NCBI GenBank assembly: GCA_903959905.1 | Contig: CAJBYO010000090.1 | Span: 62,001-126,000 of the forward strand | Direction: 5' to 3' | DNA: 64,000 nucleotides | Source: an uncultured Bacteroidales bacterium | GTDB lineage: Bacteria; Bacteroidota; Bacteroidia; Bacteroidales; FEN-979 | Shown here: in pieces, positions 25,261 through 34,499 of the stretch | Layout: every line of letters begins with the position of its first letter | Numbering within the stretch: position 1 is the stretch's first letter | The notes under the pieces: generated by a model | What the model was told of the DNA's origin: nothing | What the model saw: the letters and a program-made list of their open reading frames with translations, nothing else | Database searches by the model: none | Made by a program: the position numbers and the translations under genes

Positions 25261-27270
25261 ATGTCAGACAAAGGAAGTAGTTTTATCCCTCCCAAGGGCA
25301 AAAGGCCGAAATTCAATTTTTACTGGATATATGCGATATTGGCTATTGGATTCATCGCGATCCAGTATTTTAATTATTCCAATCCCGTTGAAGAGATAAC
25401 CTGGCCAAAACTGGTCGATATCCTCACCAAACAGGATGTTGAAAAAATTGTAATCGTCAACAAGGAAAAAGCTGAAATTTACATCAAGAAGGACAAGCTG
25501 AAGTCGGACACGGTATACAAGAAATTCACCAAACGCAGTATTGGCAGCTCAACCACCACGGGCCCAGAATTTACCTATCAGGTTGGTTCTGAGGAAATTT
25601 TTCACGGGTTGCTCAAGGATACCCGCGACAGTGTGGTTTCGCGGATGAAGCAGGACAGCATCCCCCTTGCCAGAATGGTTGAATTTCAAAACCAGTACCC
25701 CTACCCTCCTTCCACTGATACAAGGAAGGATATATTTGGCGATATCCTCGGATATCTCCTCATCCCGATTATGCTGATCGGCGCATGGTTTATCATGATG
25801 CGTTTCATGAGCAAAGGCGGCGGAGGCGGAGGCCAGATATTCAACATCGGCAAATCCAAGGCCCAGCTTTTTGACAAAGATACCAGTGTCAGCATCACGT
25901 TTAATGATGTTGCCGGGCTTGAGGAGGCCAAAGTTGAAATCATGGAGATCGTTGATTTCCTGAAAAACCCTTCAAAATACACCAACCTGGGGGGAAAGAT
26001 CCCCAAAGGCGCCTTGCTTGTTGGCCCCCCTGGAACCGGCAAAACATTGCTGGCCAAGGCCGTGGCAGGTGAAGCCAAAGTGCCGTTCTTCTCCATCTCC
26101 GGGTCAGATTTTGTTGAAATGTTTGTAGGCGTGGGTGCATCCCGTGTAAGAGACTTGTTCAGGCAGGCAAAAGAAAAAGCGCCTTGTATCATATTTATTG
26201 ATGAAATTGATGCCATCGGCCGCGCCAGGGGCAGAAACGCCATCACCGGCGCGAATGACGAACGTGAAAATACCCTGAACCAACTGCTTACCGAGATGGA
26301 TGGTTTTGGAACCAATGCCGGAGTAATCATCCTTGCCGCTACCAACAGGGCCGACATCCTTGACCGGGCGCTCATGCGTGCCGGCAGGTTTGACCGTCAG
26401 ATCAATGTGGAACTTCCCGACCTTGAAGAGCGTAAAGCGATCTTCCAGGTTCACCTGAAGCCGCTTAAACTTGACCCCGGTCTCGACGTTGGTTTCCTTG
26501 CCAAGCAAACCCCCGGATTTTCAGGTGCTGACATCGCGAATGTTTGCAACGAATCAGCACTGATCGCAGCACGTAAAAACAAGTCAATCATTGAGAAACA
26601 GGATTTTCTTGATGCCATTGACCGGATCATCGGCGGACTTGAGAAACGCAACAAGATCATCTCTCAGCATGAGAAAAAAGTAATTGCCTACCACGAATCG
26701 GGCCATGCAACCACAAGCTGGCTGCTGGAATTTGCCCATCCGCTGGTTAAGGTGACCATTGTGCCCCGCGGGAAAGCACTGGGTGCCGCATGGTATCTGC
26801 CCGAAGAACGCCAGATCACCACCTACGAGCAAATGTTTGATGAGATCACGTCTGCCATGGGTGGCCGTGCATCTGAGGAGATCATTTTTGGAAAGGTCTC
26901 CACCGGGGCGCTCAACGACCTTGAAAAAGTTTCCAAACAGGCCTATGCAATGGTGGTCTATTTCGGACTTAACAAAGAGATAGGCAACATCAGTTTCTAC
27001 GATTCAAGCGGACAGAACGAATACTCTTTCCAGAAACCTTACAGTGAAAAAACAGCTGAAACCATTGACCAGGAAGTACGTAAAATAGTGGAAGAGGCAT
27101 ACGAACGGGCAAAACTGATTTTGACTGAAAACAGGCCAAAGCTTGAAAAACTGGCTGATCTGCTCCTGGAGCGTGAAGTCATTTTCCGCGAAGACCTTGA
27201 AGAGATTTTCGGTAAACGCCCGTGGGACAAAGAAGAGGAAAAAGCGCCGCTACCTGAATTGTTAACCTAA
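25261..27270 (+). CDS. ftsH: ATP-dependent zinc metalloprotease FtsH
   Basis: 669 residues from ATG 25261; a TTG 15 bases upstream is in frame but less likely. Two membrane segments (about 20-37 and 163-181) flank a periplasmic domain; a glycine-rich stretch follows the second. The AAA+ domain has Walker A GPPGTGKT and Walker B IIFIDEIDA, with the second region of homology RADILDRALMRAGRFDRQ. The zinc protease site is HESGH. FtsH degrades misfolded membrane proteins and regulatory proteins at the inner membrane. It is followed after 18 bases by a LUD-domain gene. Confidence 0.98.
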   Translation: MSDKGSSFIPPKGKRPKFNFYWIYAILAIGFIAIQYFNYSNPVEEITWPKLVDILTKQDVEKIVIVNKEKAEIYIKKDKLKSDTVYKKFTKRSIGSSTTTGPEFTYQVGSEEIFHGLLKDTRDSVVSRMKQDSIPLARMVEFQNQYPYPPSTDTRKDIFGDILGYLLIPIMLIGAWFIMMRFMSKGGGGGGQIFNIGKSKAQLFDKDTSVSITFNDVAGLEEAKVEIMEIVDFLKNPSKYTNLGGKIPKGALLVGPPGTGKTLLAKAVAGEAKVPFFSISGSDFVEMFVGVGASRVRDLFRQAKEKAPCIIFIDEIDAIGRARGRNAITGANDERENTLNQLLTEMDGFGTNAGVIILAATNRADILDRALMRAGRFDRQINVELPDLEERKAIFQVHLKPLKLDPGLDVGFLAKQTPGFSGADIANVCNESALIAARKNKSIIEKQDFLDAIDRIIGGLEKRNKIISQHEKKVIAYHESGHATTSWLLEFAHPLVKVTIVPRGKALGAAWYLPEERQITTYEQMFDEITSAMGGRASEEIIFGKVSTGALNDLEKVSKQAYAMVVYFGLNKEIGNISFYDSSGQNEYSFQKPYSEKTAETIDQEVRKIVEEAYERAKLILTENRPKLEKLADLLLEREVIFREDLEEIFGKRPWDKEEEKAPLPELLT

Positions 27271-27288
27271 CCCGATCGCGATTAACAC

Positions 27289-27957
27289 ATGGAAGAAAGC
27301 ACATCCAGGGAGAAAATCCTGAAAAAAGTCAGGGATGCACTGATCGAAAAAACAGAAGCACCATACCCCATCCTTGACCAGGACTCTTCGGTTTACAAAG
27401 AGATGACGGAACCCCTTGATGTCACCTTTGCACAGGAGTTGGTAAGGATTGCTGGTAAATTTGTATACTCAGAAAGTGAAGATGAGTTTATCGGCAACCT
27501 GAAATCGTTCATCATTGAAAAAGACTGGGGTGTGCTTTTTTGCCAGGATGCCGTCCTGCACCGCATACTCAAAGCCGGCGGGATACCCTTTGAAGCTCAC
27601 TCGGAATCGTTGCTTGAAGCCCGAATCGGGATCACCCGCTGTGAATACCTTATTGCCCGCCTGGGGACGGTGATGGTCTCATCCAGGCTGAGCCCCGGCC
27701 GGAAAATCACTGTTTATCCAGAGATTCACCTTGTTCTGGGATATGCTTCCCAGCTTGTGCCAGACCTGAAACAGGCACTCGCAGGCATCAAAAAGAAGTA
27801 CCGCGACAATTACCCTTCCATGGTTTCACTGATCTCAGGCCCCAGCCGCACAGCAGATATAGAGAAAACGCTGGTCATGGGTGCACACGGGCCAAAAGAA
27901 CTTTATGTCTTCATGATCGATGACACCACCTCCTCCAATGACCAGCCCGACAGATGA
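27289..27957 (+). CDS. LUD-domain (LutC-like) protein
   Basis: 222 residues. The LUD fold is recognisable from GITRCEYLIARLGTVMVSS, the PEIHLVLGYASQLVPDL segment and the ending ISGPSRTADIEKTLVMGAHGPKELYVFMID, typical of LutC/YkgG proteins. Family members take part in lactate oxidation with LutA and LutB, but neither partner is nearby. The gene overlaps the cdsA start by four bases (ATGA), so translation is probably coupled. Confidence 0.88.
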   Translation: MEESTSREKILKKVRDALIEKTEAPYPILDQDSSVYKEMTEPLDVTFAQELVRIAGKFVYSESEDEFIGNLKSFIIEKDWGVLFCQDAVLHRILKAGGIPFEAHSESLLEARIGITRCEYLIARLGTVMVSSRLSPGRKITVYPEIHLVLGYASQLVPDLKQALAGIKKKYRDNYPSMVSLISGPSRTADIEKTLVMGAHGPKELYVFMIDDTTSSNDQPDR

Positions 27958-28808
27958 GTAATTTCTGGGCCCGCACCATCACCGGCTTGTCCATGGTATT
28001 TGTTCTCCTCGCTGCACTGTGGTTCAGCGGCTGGGTTTTTACGGGGATATTTCTTGTCATAACGATACTGGGTCTCTGGGAGTTTTATGGACTGATCAAC
28101 AGTGAAAACTGTCATCCACAGAAAATCTACGGTACCGTTTCCGGTATCCTGATGTATGTTGTTACAGCTCTGGTCAACCTTTGCGACTGGTCAGGCAGCA
28201 ATGTAAGCCTGGCCTTGATTGCTTATGTTCCGTTCCTGCTGCCTGTCCCGTTGTTTTTCCTTTCATTCATCATTGAAATCTACAGGAATAAGCCAAATCC
28301 ACTCATCAATATTGCTACAACCAGCCTCGGATTTCTGTACGTCGCACTGCCATTCTCACTCTTGGTCTATTTCAGCAGGCAGGATGCCCTTCATTTTTGG
28401 GGTATGCCCGTCATTCTCGTTGGTTATTTTGCCTGTACCTGGATCAACGACACTGCCGCCTATCTCTTCGGGAGGCAATTCGGGAAGCATAAATTTTTTG
28501 AACGGATATCTCCGAAAAAAACCTGGGAAGGAACCATTGCCGGGGCAGTTTTCACACTGGGAATTGCCATCGCCTTATCATTCGTTGTTCGCGAGTTGCC
28601 CATGTCTGACTGGGTGGCACTTGCATGCCTCGTTATATTTTTCGGCACCCATGGCGACCTCGTTGAATCGCTGCTGAAGCGAAGCCTTAACATTAAAGAT
28701 TCGGGAACCATCCTACCGGGGCATGGCGGTATACTTGATCGTTTTGATACGATGCTTATTTCAGCACCTTTCGTATTTTTGTATTTCTTTATTCAACACA
28801 CTATCTGA
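27954..28808 (+). CDS. cdsA: Phosphatidate cytidylyltransferase
   Basis: 284 residues with about seven or eight hydrophobic segments. The CDP-alcohol signature is clear near the C-terminus: SLLKRSLNIKDSG and PGHGGILDRFD, and before it WINDTAAYLFGRQFGKH. The enzyme makes CDP-diacylglycerol from phosphatidic acid and CTP in the inner membrane. It lies six bases upstream of psd, so this pair provides the first and last steps to phosphatidylethanolamine (the middle enzyme, Pss, is elsewhere). Confidence 0.96.
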   Translation: MSNFWARTITGLSMVFVLLAALWFSGWVFTGIFLVITILGLWEFYGLINSENCHPQKIYGTVSGILMYVVTALVNLCDWSGSNVSLALIAYVPFLLPVPLFFLSFIIEIYRNKPNPLINIATTSLGFLYVALPFSLLVYFSRQDALHFWGMPVILVGYFACTWINDTAAYLFGRQFGKHKFFERISPKKTWEGTIAGAVFTLGIAIALSFVVRELPMSDWVALACLVIFFGTHGDLVESLLKRSLNIKDSGTILPGHGGILDRFDTMLISAPFVFLYFFIQHTI

Positions 28809-28813
28809 AGCCC

Positions 28814-29473
28814 ATGACAATTCACAGAGAAGGTTATAAGACAATCATCATCGCTTTTTTATTCGTGGCAGCTGTGCTGTTGGCATTGAATGACATCCTG
28901 GTTGACCAGTCCTGGTTCCATTATACCATGTATGTGGCCGGCGTTTGGTTTTTCATCATGATCGTTCGGTTTTTTCGCTCCCCGAAAAGGGAAGCCAATG
29001 GAGGCGATAAAGTCATCCTTTGCCCTGCTGACGGAAAAATTGTGGTGATTGAGAGAACAATTGAACCTGAATACTTCAAGGATGAACGCATCCAGGTTTC
29101 AATATTCATGTCAGCCACCAATGTTCACGTGAACTGGTTTCCTGTGGCCGGTGAAATTGTTTACTATTATTACCACCCCGGGAAACACATGGTTGCTTTC
29201 AACCCGAAAGCCTCCCTTGAAAATGAGCGTGCAACAACAGTGATCCAGGATGTTCATCATAACAGGATCCTCGTGAGACAGATTGCAGGTGCAATGGCCC
29301 GCCGGATCAAGTGTTACCCGAAAGTAGGTGAGCCTGTGATCCAGGGGGATGAACTCGGGTTCATCAAATTCGGCTCCCGTGTTGACCTATTATTACCTGT
29401 TGGAACCAAACTTGACATTAAGCTGGGACAGAAAGTCACCGGGAAACATACCATCATCGGCCACCTGGCCTGA
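28814..29473 (+). CDS. psd: Phosphatidylserine decarboxylase proenzyme
   Basis: 219 residues, the short PSD form. Two hydrophobic segments at the N-terminus (about 10-45) anchor it. Conserved regions are CPADGKIV, IFMSATNVHVNWFPV and the processing site FGS in FIKFGSRVDLLLP, where self-cleavage before Ser would create the pyruvoyl group. It decarboxylates phosphatidylserine to phosphatidylethanolamine, the main lipid headgroup of many Bacteroidota. The stop is one base short of the convergent stop of the next gene. Confidence 0.96.
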   Translation: MTIHREGYKTIIIAFLFVAAVLLALNDILVDQSWFHYTMYVAGVWFFIMIVRFFRSPKREANGGDKVILCPADGKIVVIERTIEPEYFKDERIQVSIFMSATNVHVNWFPVAGEIVYYYYHPGKHMVAFNPKASLENERATTVIQDVHHNRILVRQIAGAMARRIKCYPKVGEPVIQGDELGFIKFGSRVDLLLPVGTKLDIKLGQKVTGKHTIIGHLA

Positions 29474-29474
29474 T

Positions 29475-30134
29475 CTACTCCTCCAGCGCCCGCCTGAGGA
29501 ATACATTGAATGGATGCATTGATTTAAATGCCGCCATTACAGTTTCGTGAAAATTTTCTCCCACCACAATCTCATCCTTCAAAGGACACATGAGTGTGTA
29601 GTGTTTGTACTTCAGCAGCTCCATGTCGGGAAAATCCTTTGGAAAATCACGCGGGGCCATCTTCCCTTTGTCGTTTTCATATAAACCGGTGCTGATTTTC
29701 TTAAGCTGTTTTTCATCCAGGATGGATTTGAACTCTGCTGCATTATAGTAAATCTCATTCCGTATTTTTTTCAGCTGAACCGGTTCAGGCTGGTAAACCC
29801 CGGCAGCCAGGAATGAGCCTCCCGGCTGAATGTGTAAGTAATACCCCGGACCGGGACTTTTCCTGCCCGCCCCGGATATCCAGGCGCCCATGTTTGTCTT
29901 GTACGGAGATTTATCCTTTGCAAACCGTACGTCCCGAAAAATGCGGAAAATGCAGTCCTTTGCCACAACAAATCTAACGGAATCATCAAATTTTGCCAAT
30001 TCGGGAATGATGGAGTTGACAAAGGTTTCCAATTCCTTCTTTGCCTGTTCATAGGTTTTTTTATTCTGCTGAAACCAGTCGCGGTTGTTATTATCCTCCA
30101 GGCTGGTTAAAAAATCAAGTATCAGTGGTTTCAT
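29475..30134 (-). CDS. DUF2461 (TIGR02453) family protein
   Basis: 219 residues. Family hallmarks are FLTSLEDNNNRDWFQQNKKTYEQAK near the start, RIFRDVRFAKDKSPYKTNMGAWI and GYYLHIQPGGSFLAAGVYQPEP. It is a soluble protein with no export signal. The function of this widespread family is unknown. It is transcribed towards psd, with its own -7 box at 30198-30191. Confidence 0.9.
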   Translation of the reverse strand: MKPLILDFLTSLEDNNNRDWFQQNKKTYEQAKKELETFVNSIIPELAKFDDSVRFVVAKDCIFRIFRDVRFAKDKSPYKTNMGAWISGAGRKSPGPGYYLHIQPGGSFLAAGVYQPEPVQLKKIRNEIYYNAAEFKSILDEKQLKKISTGLYENDKGKMAPRDFPKDFPDMELLKYKHYTLMCPLKDEIVVGENFHETVMAAFKSMHPFNVFLRRALEE

Positions 30135-30190
30135 GGCAATTCTATTTTAGGTATCCGGAAATTTCGGATTCATTCATGGTTATCCTTCAA

Positions 30191-30198
30191 CAAACTTA
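30191..30198 (-). promoter_or_regulatory. -7 box of the DUF2461 gene (TAAGTTTG)
   Basis: An exact TAnnTTTG match on the minus strand, 56 bases before the ATG at 30134. It lies in the divergent gap before the outer-membrane protein gene at 30283. Confidence 0.4.
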
Positions 30199-30282
30199 CG
30201 AAATAACACCAAAACGAAAAATTTTCCAGGTTTTACGTATTACCTTTTTGCTTTTTCCTGATTAAGCAGGTAAAAATGGCAA

Positions 30283-31101
30283 ATGAAAAATCTTGTAACA
30301 ACATGCCTGCTGATCCTGGCTGCAACCGGTGTTGTATTTCCGGCAGGAGAGCGCACTGCAGCAGGCGGACGTGCTGCCGCCATGGGAGGAACATCCGTTG
30401 CAAATTCCGACCTGTGGTCGCTTTTCAATAACCCGGCAGGACTGGCATGGTTAGAACATCCTTTAGCAGGTGCCTGTTTTGAAAACCACTTCCTTGCCAG
30501 GCAACTCATGTATGAGTTCCTGGGAGGTGTTTTGCCTTTCAAAGGCGGCGTAATCGGGCTGCTGGGGAGCCGGTATGGCAACGAGCAGTACAACGAATTC
30601 AAAGCAGGCATCTGCTATGCGAAGAAATTCGGGAAACATTTCTCGGCCGGGACACAAATAAATTATACCCGGATACACCTAACCGACAACTATGGCAACA
30701 AGAACATTGTTTCCTGCGAAATAGGGCTCCTTTTCCAGGCAACCCGGCAGATTACCATAGGCGTGCAACTGGTGAACCCGGTTCCGGTAAAAATTACCAT
30801 GCATCCTGCAGAGCATTTGCCGGCAACCATTTGCACCGGCCTTTTATGTCGTTTCTCCAACAGCTTTCATATGACTGTCGAAGCAGAAAAGGATACGGAG
30901 CATCCGGTTTCGCTAAGAGCCGGTGCAGAATATCTTGTTGCCCGGCCTGCAAAAGTAAGGGTCGGCATCTCAACCAGCCCAATGTCATTTACCTTTGGTT
31001 TTGGCATTGAAACAGGCCGGCTCACCATCGACATCTCTTCAGGATACCACCAGGCGCTGGGATTCAGCCCTGCCGGATCATTGAGCTATAGTTTCAGATA
31101 A
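30283..31101 (+). CDS. Outer-membrane beta-barrel protein, PorV/PorQ-like
   Basis: 272 residues with a signal peptide (about 1-20). The start of the mature protein, GGRAAAMGGTSVANSDLWSLFNNPAGLAW, resembles the FadL-like PorV/PorQ group. After that the sequence alternates as amphipathic strands (FGKHFSAGTQINYTRIHL, ITIGVQLVNPV) and ends in an aromatic strand (LSYSFR), as barrels do. PorV and PorQ serve type IX secretion, but this assignment within the family is uncertain. The next gene starts four bases later and is also a barrel. Confidence 0.7.
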   Translation: MKNLVTTCLLILAATGVVFPAGERTAAGGRAAAMGGTSVANSDLWSLFNNPAGLAWLEHPLAGACFENHFLARQLMYEFLGGVLPFKGGVIGLLGSRYGNEQYNEFKAGICYAKKFGKHFSAGTQINYTRIHLTDNYGNKNIVSCEIGLLFQATRQITIGVQLVNPVPVKITMHPAEHLPATICTGLLCRFSNSFHMTVEAEKDTEHPVSLRAGAEYLVARPAKVRVGISTSPMSFTFGFGIETGRLTIDISSGYHQALGFSPAGSLSYSFR

Positions 31102-31105
31102 CCCG

Positions 31106-33223
31106 ATGATGAAAAGGATCCAAACACTGTGCATTTTCTTCATGGCATGCCTTGCGGGGTCAGGGTACGTCAACGGGCAGGAGACTGTGGACTACGATTC
31201 CGTTCTGATCCGGCTGCAATCGCTCCAGGCAAGCGACAACATCGAGCGGCTGATTGAAACAAATGAAACGGTTGAAGACATTTCCTCCGTGCTTGAGGAG
31301 TTGCCTGCACTGGAGAAGCCAGTCAACCTCAACTCAGCCGGTGAGATTGAGTTGAACCAGATTCCGCTGCTCTCACATGGCCAGCGAAAAGAACTGCTCA
31401 ATTATTTGGTAACCTATGGCGAAATTCTGTCAATTTATGAACTGCTATCCATCCCCGGATTTGACTCCGCCCTGGTTACCGAAATCAGGCCATTCATTTC
31501 TATCGGACCAGTTTTAAGTATCCCCCGGCCAACACCAAAGAACCTGCTGAAATATGGCCACCACGACATGGTTGTGCGTTATGAGCAGTCATTCCCAACA
31601 GCCGAAGGATATCTGACAAATGATTCGTTGCACCTTGTCAACCCCGGCTTGTTTTATTCCGGCACACCTCAAAAGTATTATTTCCGGTACACCTATAGCT
31701 GGTTTGACAAGATAAAAATCGGGTTGTCCGGCGAAAAGGATCCGGGGGAACAGTTTTTTAGCGGAGCACAGTCGGCCGGCATGGATTTTTACGCAGGCTA
31801 CTTCTCTTTGAACAACCTGGGTATCCTGAGAAACCTGACCCTGGGAAATTTCCGTGTTTCCTTCGGGCAGAGTCTCACGATTGGTTCGGGGCAGTCTCTG
31901 ACCGCTTCCCCGGGATTTTCCGGCACAGTTTCGGGTTCAAATGGCATCCGGCCAAGCACCGGGACAAACGAAAGTTCCGGACTACGGGGAATTGCGGCCA
32001 CCATAAAAGCAAAGCCATTTGACGCAAGTGGTTTCATCTCTTATAACCGGCGTGATGCAAACCTGGTGCGAAATGACAGTGAGCGCTATGTCACCGCTTT
32101 CAATTCGTCAGGTTACCACCGCACAGTCAGCGAACTGGCTCACAGGAACAGCATCGGCGAACTTGTTTGTGGGGCGAATGTGAGCCTAACTGTAGCACCA
32201 GGCCAGCAGTTTGGCTTTAGAACCGGAATCACGGGGTTGTACTGTCATTATTCTGCCATGCTCAGGCCTGCAGTTCATCCTTACAGCAGGTATAATTTTC
32301 AAGGGTCAGACAATATTATTACCGGGCTTGACTTCCAGGTACGCTACAGGGGCCTCCACATATTTGGAGAAGCAGGCAGGAGCATGAACGGAGGATTTGG
32401 CTGGATTGCCGGAGCCACATACTCCCCTGATCCACGGGTGACTATTAACATGATCTGCAGGAATTACGGCGCAGATTATCAAAACCCCTTTTCAAATGCT
32501 TTCGGGCAAAGCAGCATCAACGCAAATGAAAAGGGGCTGTTCACATCGGCAAATGTTTCCATTGGCAGCCGTCTTGTCATTTCCGGATACCTTGATCTTT
32601 TTACATTTCCCTGGCTCAGATACCGAACTGATGCTTCAACCTCCGGCAGTGAGGCAGGCCTTATGATCAACTGGCAGGTGGGCCGGAATGCACTGATCAA
32701 CCTCAAATTCTGCCAGAAACAAAACAATGCCAACGATGAAACAATACACAACAACACAATGCACAGACTTACCTGCTACCTTACACGAACTTACAGGTTT
32801 GCCATGGAAGTGCAGGCCTCTGAAAAGGTTATGCTTAAGACCCGGTTTGAGGTGAGGGAGGCCGCCACCGGAAGCCACCCCGGTTCGATTGGCTATTTCA
32901 TTTGCCAGGATGCACACATTAAACTGGCAAAGTTCTTAAAAACAGCAACGTTGCGATTTGCGCTCTTTGATATACCAGGCTACGATACAAGGATTTACGT
33001 GTATGAACCCGATGTAAGGTTTACATTCTCGGTTCCTGTGTACCAGGGGCGCGGAATGCGGACCTGTCTTATGCTGAATGTGAGGTTACTGAAAAGTGTT
33101 GAATTGTGGCTGCGTGGTGGACTGACTAAATATGATGACAGGCAGGAAGTCGGATCAGGATTGGATGTGACAAAAGGGAATATTCGTGGAGAGCTTACGG
33201 GGCAGGTTTTTATAAGGCTTTAA
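31106..33223 (+). CDS. Helix-hairpin-helix domain fused to an outer-membrane barrel
   Basis: 705 residues. After a signal peptide (about 1-24) comes a helix-hairpin-helix region (about 70-130; NLNSAGEIELNQIPLLSHGQ and LLSIPGFDSALVTEIRPF), of ComEA type, normally a DNA-binding motif. From about 145 to the end it is a long series of amphipathic strands with Gly/aromatic alternation (YYFRYTYSW, FRVSFGQSLTIGSGQ), ending in GQVFIRL, consistent with a large barrel. This arrangement is known in Bacteroidota but its role is not. It may bind DNA or, more likely, use the HhH fold for protein contacts in the periplasm. Probably co-transcribed with the barrel gene upstream. Confidence 0.78.
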   Translation: MMKRIQTLCIFFMACLAGSGYVNGQETVDYDSVLIRLQSLQASDNIERLIETNETVEDISSVLEELPALEKPVNLNSAGEIELNQIPLLSHGQRKELLNYLVTYGEILSIYELLSIPGFDSALVTEIRPFISIGPVLSIPRPTPKNLLKYGHHDMVVRYEQSFPTAEGYLTNDSLHLVNPGLFYSGTPQKYYFRYTYSWFDKIKIGLSGEKDPGEQFFSGAQSAGMDFYAGYFSLNNLGILRNLTLGNFRVSFGQSLTIGSGQSLTASPGFSGTVSGSNGIRPSTGTNESSGLRGIAATIKAKPFDASGFISYNRRDANLVRNDSERYVTAFNSSGYHRTVSELAHRNSIGELVCGANVSLTVAPGQQFGFRTGITGLYCHYSAMLRPAVHPYSRYNFQGSDNIITGLDFQVRYRGLHIFGEAGRSMNGGFGWIAGATYSPDPRVTINMICRNYGADYQNPFSNAFGQSSINANEKGLFTSANVSIGSRLVISGYLDLFTFPWLRYRTDASTSGSEAGLMINWQVGRNALINLKFCQKQNNANDETIHNNTMHRLTCYLTRTYRFAMEVQASEKVMLKTRFEVREAATGSHPGSIGYFICQDAHIKLAKFLKTATLRFALFDIPGYDTRIYVYEPDVRFTFSVPVYQGRGMRTCLMLNVRLLKSVELWLRGGLTKYDDRQEVGSGLDVTKGNIRGELTGQVFIRL

Positions 33224-33228
33224 TGTTT

Positions 33229-33357
33229 CACGCAGATTTTCGCAGAATAAAGCACGGATTTTAGCAGATTAAAAAAACAGATAACTGGTATTAAGAAGTT
33301 AATCTATTCGATTCTTATCTGCCAAAATCTGCGCTTTATTCTGCAAAAATCTGCGTG
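33229..33357. repeat. Inverted repeat of CGCAGATTTT type (41 bp arms)
   Basis: The arms 33229-33269 and 33317-33357 are reverse complements at 37 of 41 positions, with a 47-base loop. The arms are made of CGCAGATTTT-like units. The element lies between two convergent genes and spans nearly the whole gap, so it may end transcription from both sides. A related, larger element is at 61033-61287. Confidence 0.93.
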
Positions 33358-33363
33358 AACTTT

Positions 33364-33921
33364 TTACTTCTTATGCGGGTTACCCATCTTTTTCAGGCCC
33401 TCCATCCCATGAATATTCATCCCTTTTGAAAGCCTGGATACGGTGGAAAGATCAATCATCCCGGTCAGGCTCAGTACAGCCACTTCAGTCTTATCCTTCA
33501 TCAGCATAACCATTTCGTTGATTTTGCCGGCGGCATCCTGTTTGGTCATAAATTTGATATTCTGGCGCCCTTCGTTGATGCTCATCAATTCCTTGTAAGT
33601 GTTTGCAGGAAAAACGCCGGCAAATTCATTGTACACCGAAACGGCTTTCACGATTTTAGTTGAATCGAAGGCAAAAGTGAGCACTTTAAGTCCGGTTAAC
33701 TGTTCCATCATATGCCTCATCTCCACCATGTTGGTATCTTTCGTATCGCCCTGTCCCATCTGCATAAACATATGAAACATCTCTTTGGAAATGTTCACCG
33801 TGGTGAACCCGTCCTGGCCTGCATATTTTTCAAAAACCTTGTCAATCGGGCTCTGGGCACTCACAAGAAGCGGCAGCATCAGGAATGCCATACAAACTAA
33901 ATTCAGCATCATTTTTTTCAT
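33364..33921 (-). CDS. DUF4252 protein, exported
   Basis: 185 residues with a signal peptide (about 1-22). The family pattern is visible in VFEKYAGQDGFTTVNISKEMFHMF, GLKVLTFAFDSTK and the final VAVLSLTGMIDLSTVSRLSKGM. DUF4252 proteins are found in Bacteroidota as the last genes of ECF sigma operons, as here. Function unknown. Eight bases separate it from the anti-sigma-like gene. Confidence 0.9.
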   Translation of the reverse strand: MKKMMLNLVCMAFLMLPLLVSAQSPIDKVFEKYAGQDGFTTVNISKEMFHMFMQMGQGDTKDTNMVEMRHMMEQLTGLKVLTFAFDSTKIVKAVSVYNEFAGVFPANTYKELMSINEGRQNIKFMTKQDAAGKINEMVMLMKDKTEVAVLSLTGMIDLSTVSRLSKGMNIHGMEGLKKMGNPHKK

Positions 33922-33929
33922 GGCTTATT

Positions 33930-34499
33930 TTATTTTTTGGACGTTTTGGAAACTTCGTCCGGGTTAATAATTATGGTTTGATATTGATAAAATTTATTAA
34001 ACAGTTCCATATTTTTTATGGCTTTGTCGACCATCTGCAAACGTTCAACATGTTGAAGGCCATGATTCAGGTTGCCGGAAACCAGGAGCAGAGCTTCACT
34101 GGCATTGGTGTATGCAATTTCTGTTGACATGCTTCCCTGGTGCTTGCCGTTAAGGTTGAACACATCTTGCTTAAAGGTGAAAAGCAGCCCGGTGATCAGC
34201 AATATACTGGCAGCAATACCTGAAAAGTAGAATATCCGGCTGCGACGGTTATCCGGGCTGACAACCTCATTTCCCGCTTTGATGTTCTGCAGGATAAAAC
34301 CAAGTTTCTGCTCAAAATCAGTATCCTGCATTTCCAGTTTCAAAGCCTCATCAAAACAGGCAAAAACAGGCTTATGCATTGCCAGATGTTCAGGTACGTC
34401 GCCCCCAAGGAAAAAGTCGCTGAGAGCTTCTTCCTCCTGAAGAGTGGTATTCCCCTCATAATATTTCTCTAGCAGTTGTTCAATTTCGCTGGTAGTCAT
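33930..34499 (-). CDS. Probable anti-sigma factor, single-pass membrane protein
   Basis: 189 residues. The cytoplasmic N-terminal part (1-85) has EIEQLLEKYYEGNTTLQEEEALSDFFLG, a helical layout common in Bacteroidota anti-sigma regulators. One membrane segment follows (about 88-107; FSGIAASILLITGLLFTF), then a short periplasmic tail. The start overlaps the end of the sigma factor gene by 20 bases, typical of such pairs. It probably holds the sigma factor at the membrane until a signal arrives. The function is inferred from location and topology. Confidence 0.78.
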   Translation of the reverse strand: MTTSEIEQLLEKYYEGNTTLQEEEALSDFFLGGDVPEHLAMHKPVFACFDEALKLEMQDTDFEQKLGFILQNIKAGNEVVSPDNRRSRIFYFSGIAASILLITGLLFTFKQDVFNLNGKHQGSMSTEIAYTNASEALLLVSGNLNHGLQHVERLQMVDKAIKNMELFNKFYQYQTIIINPDEVSKTSKK

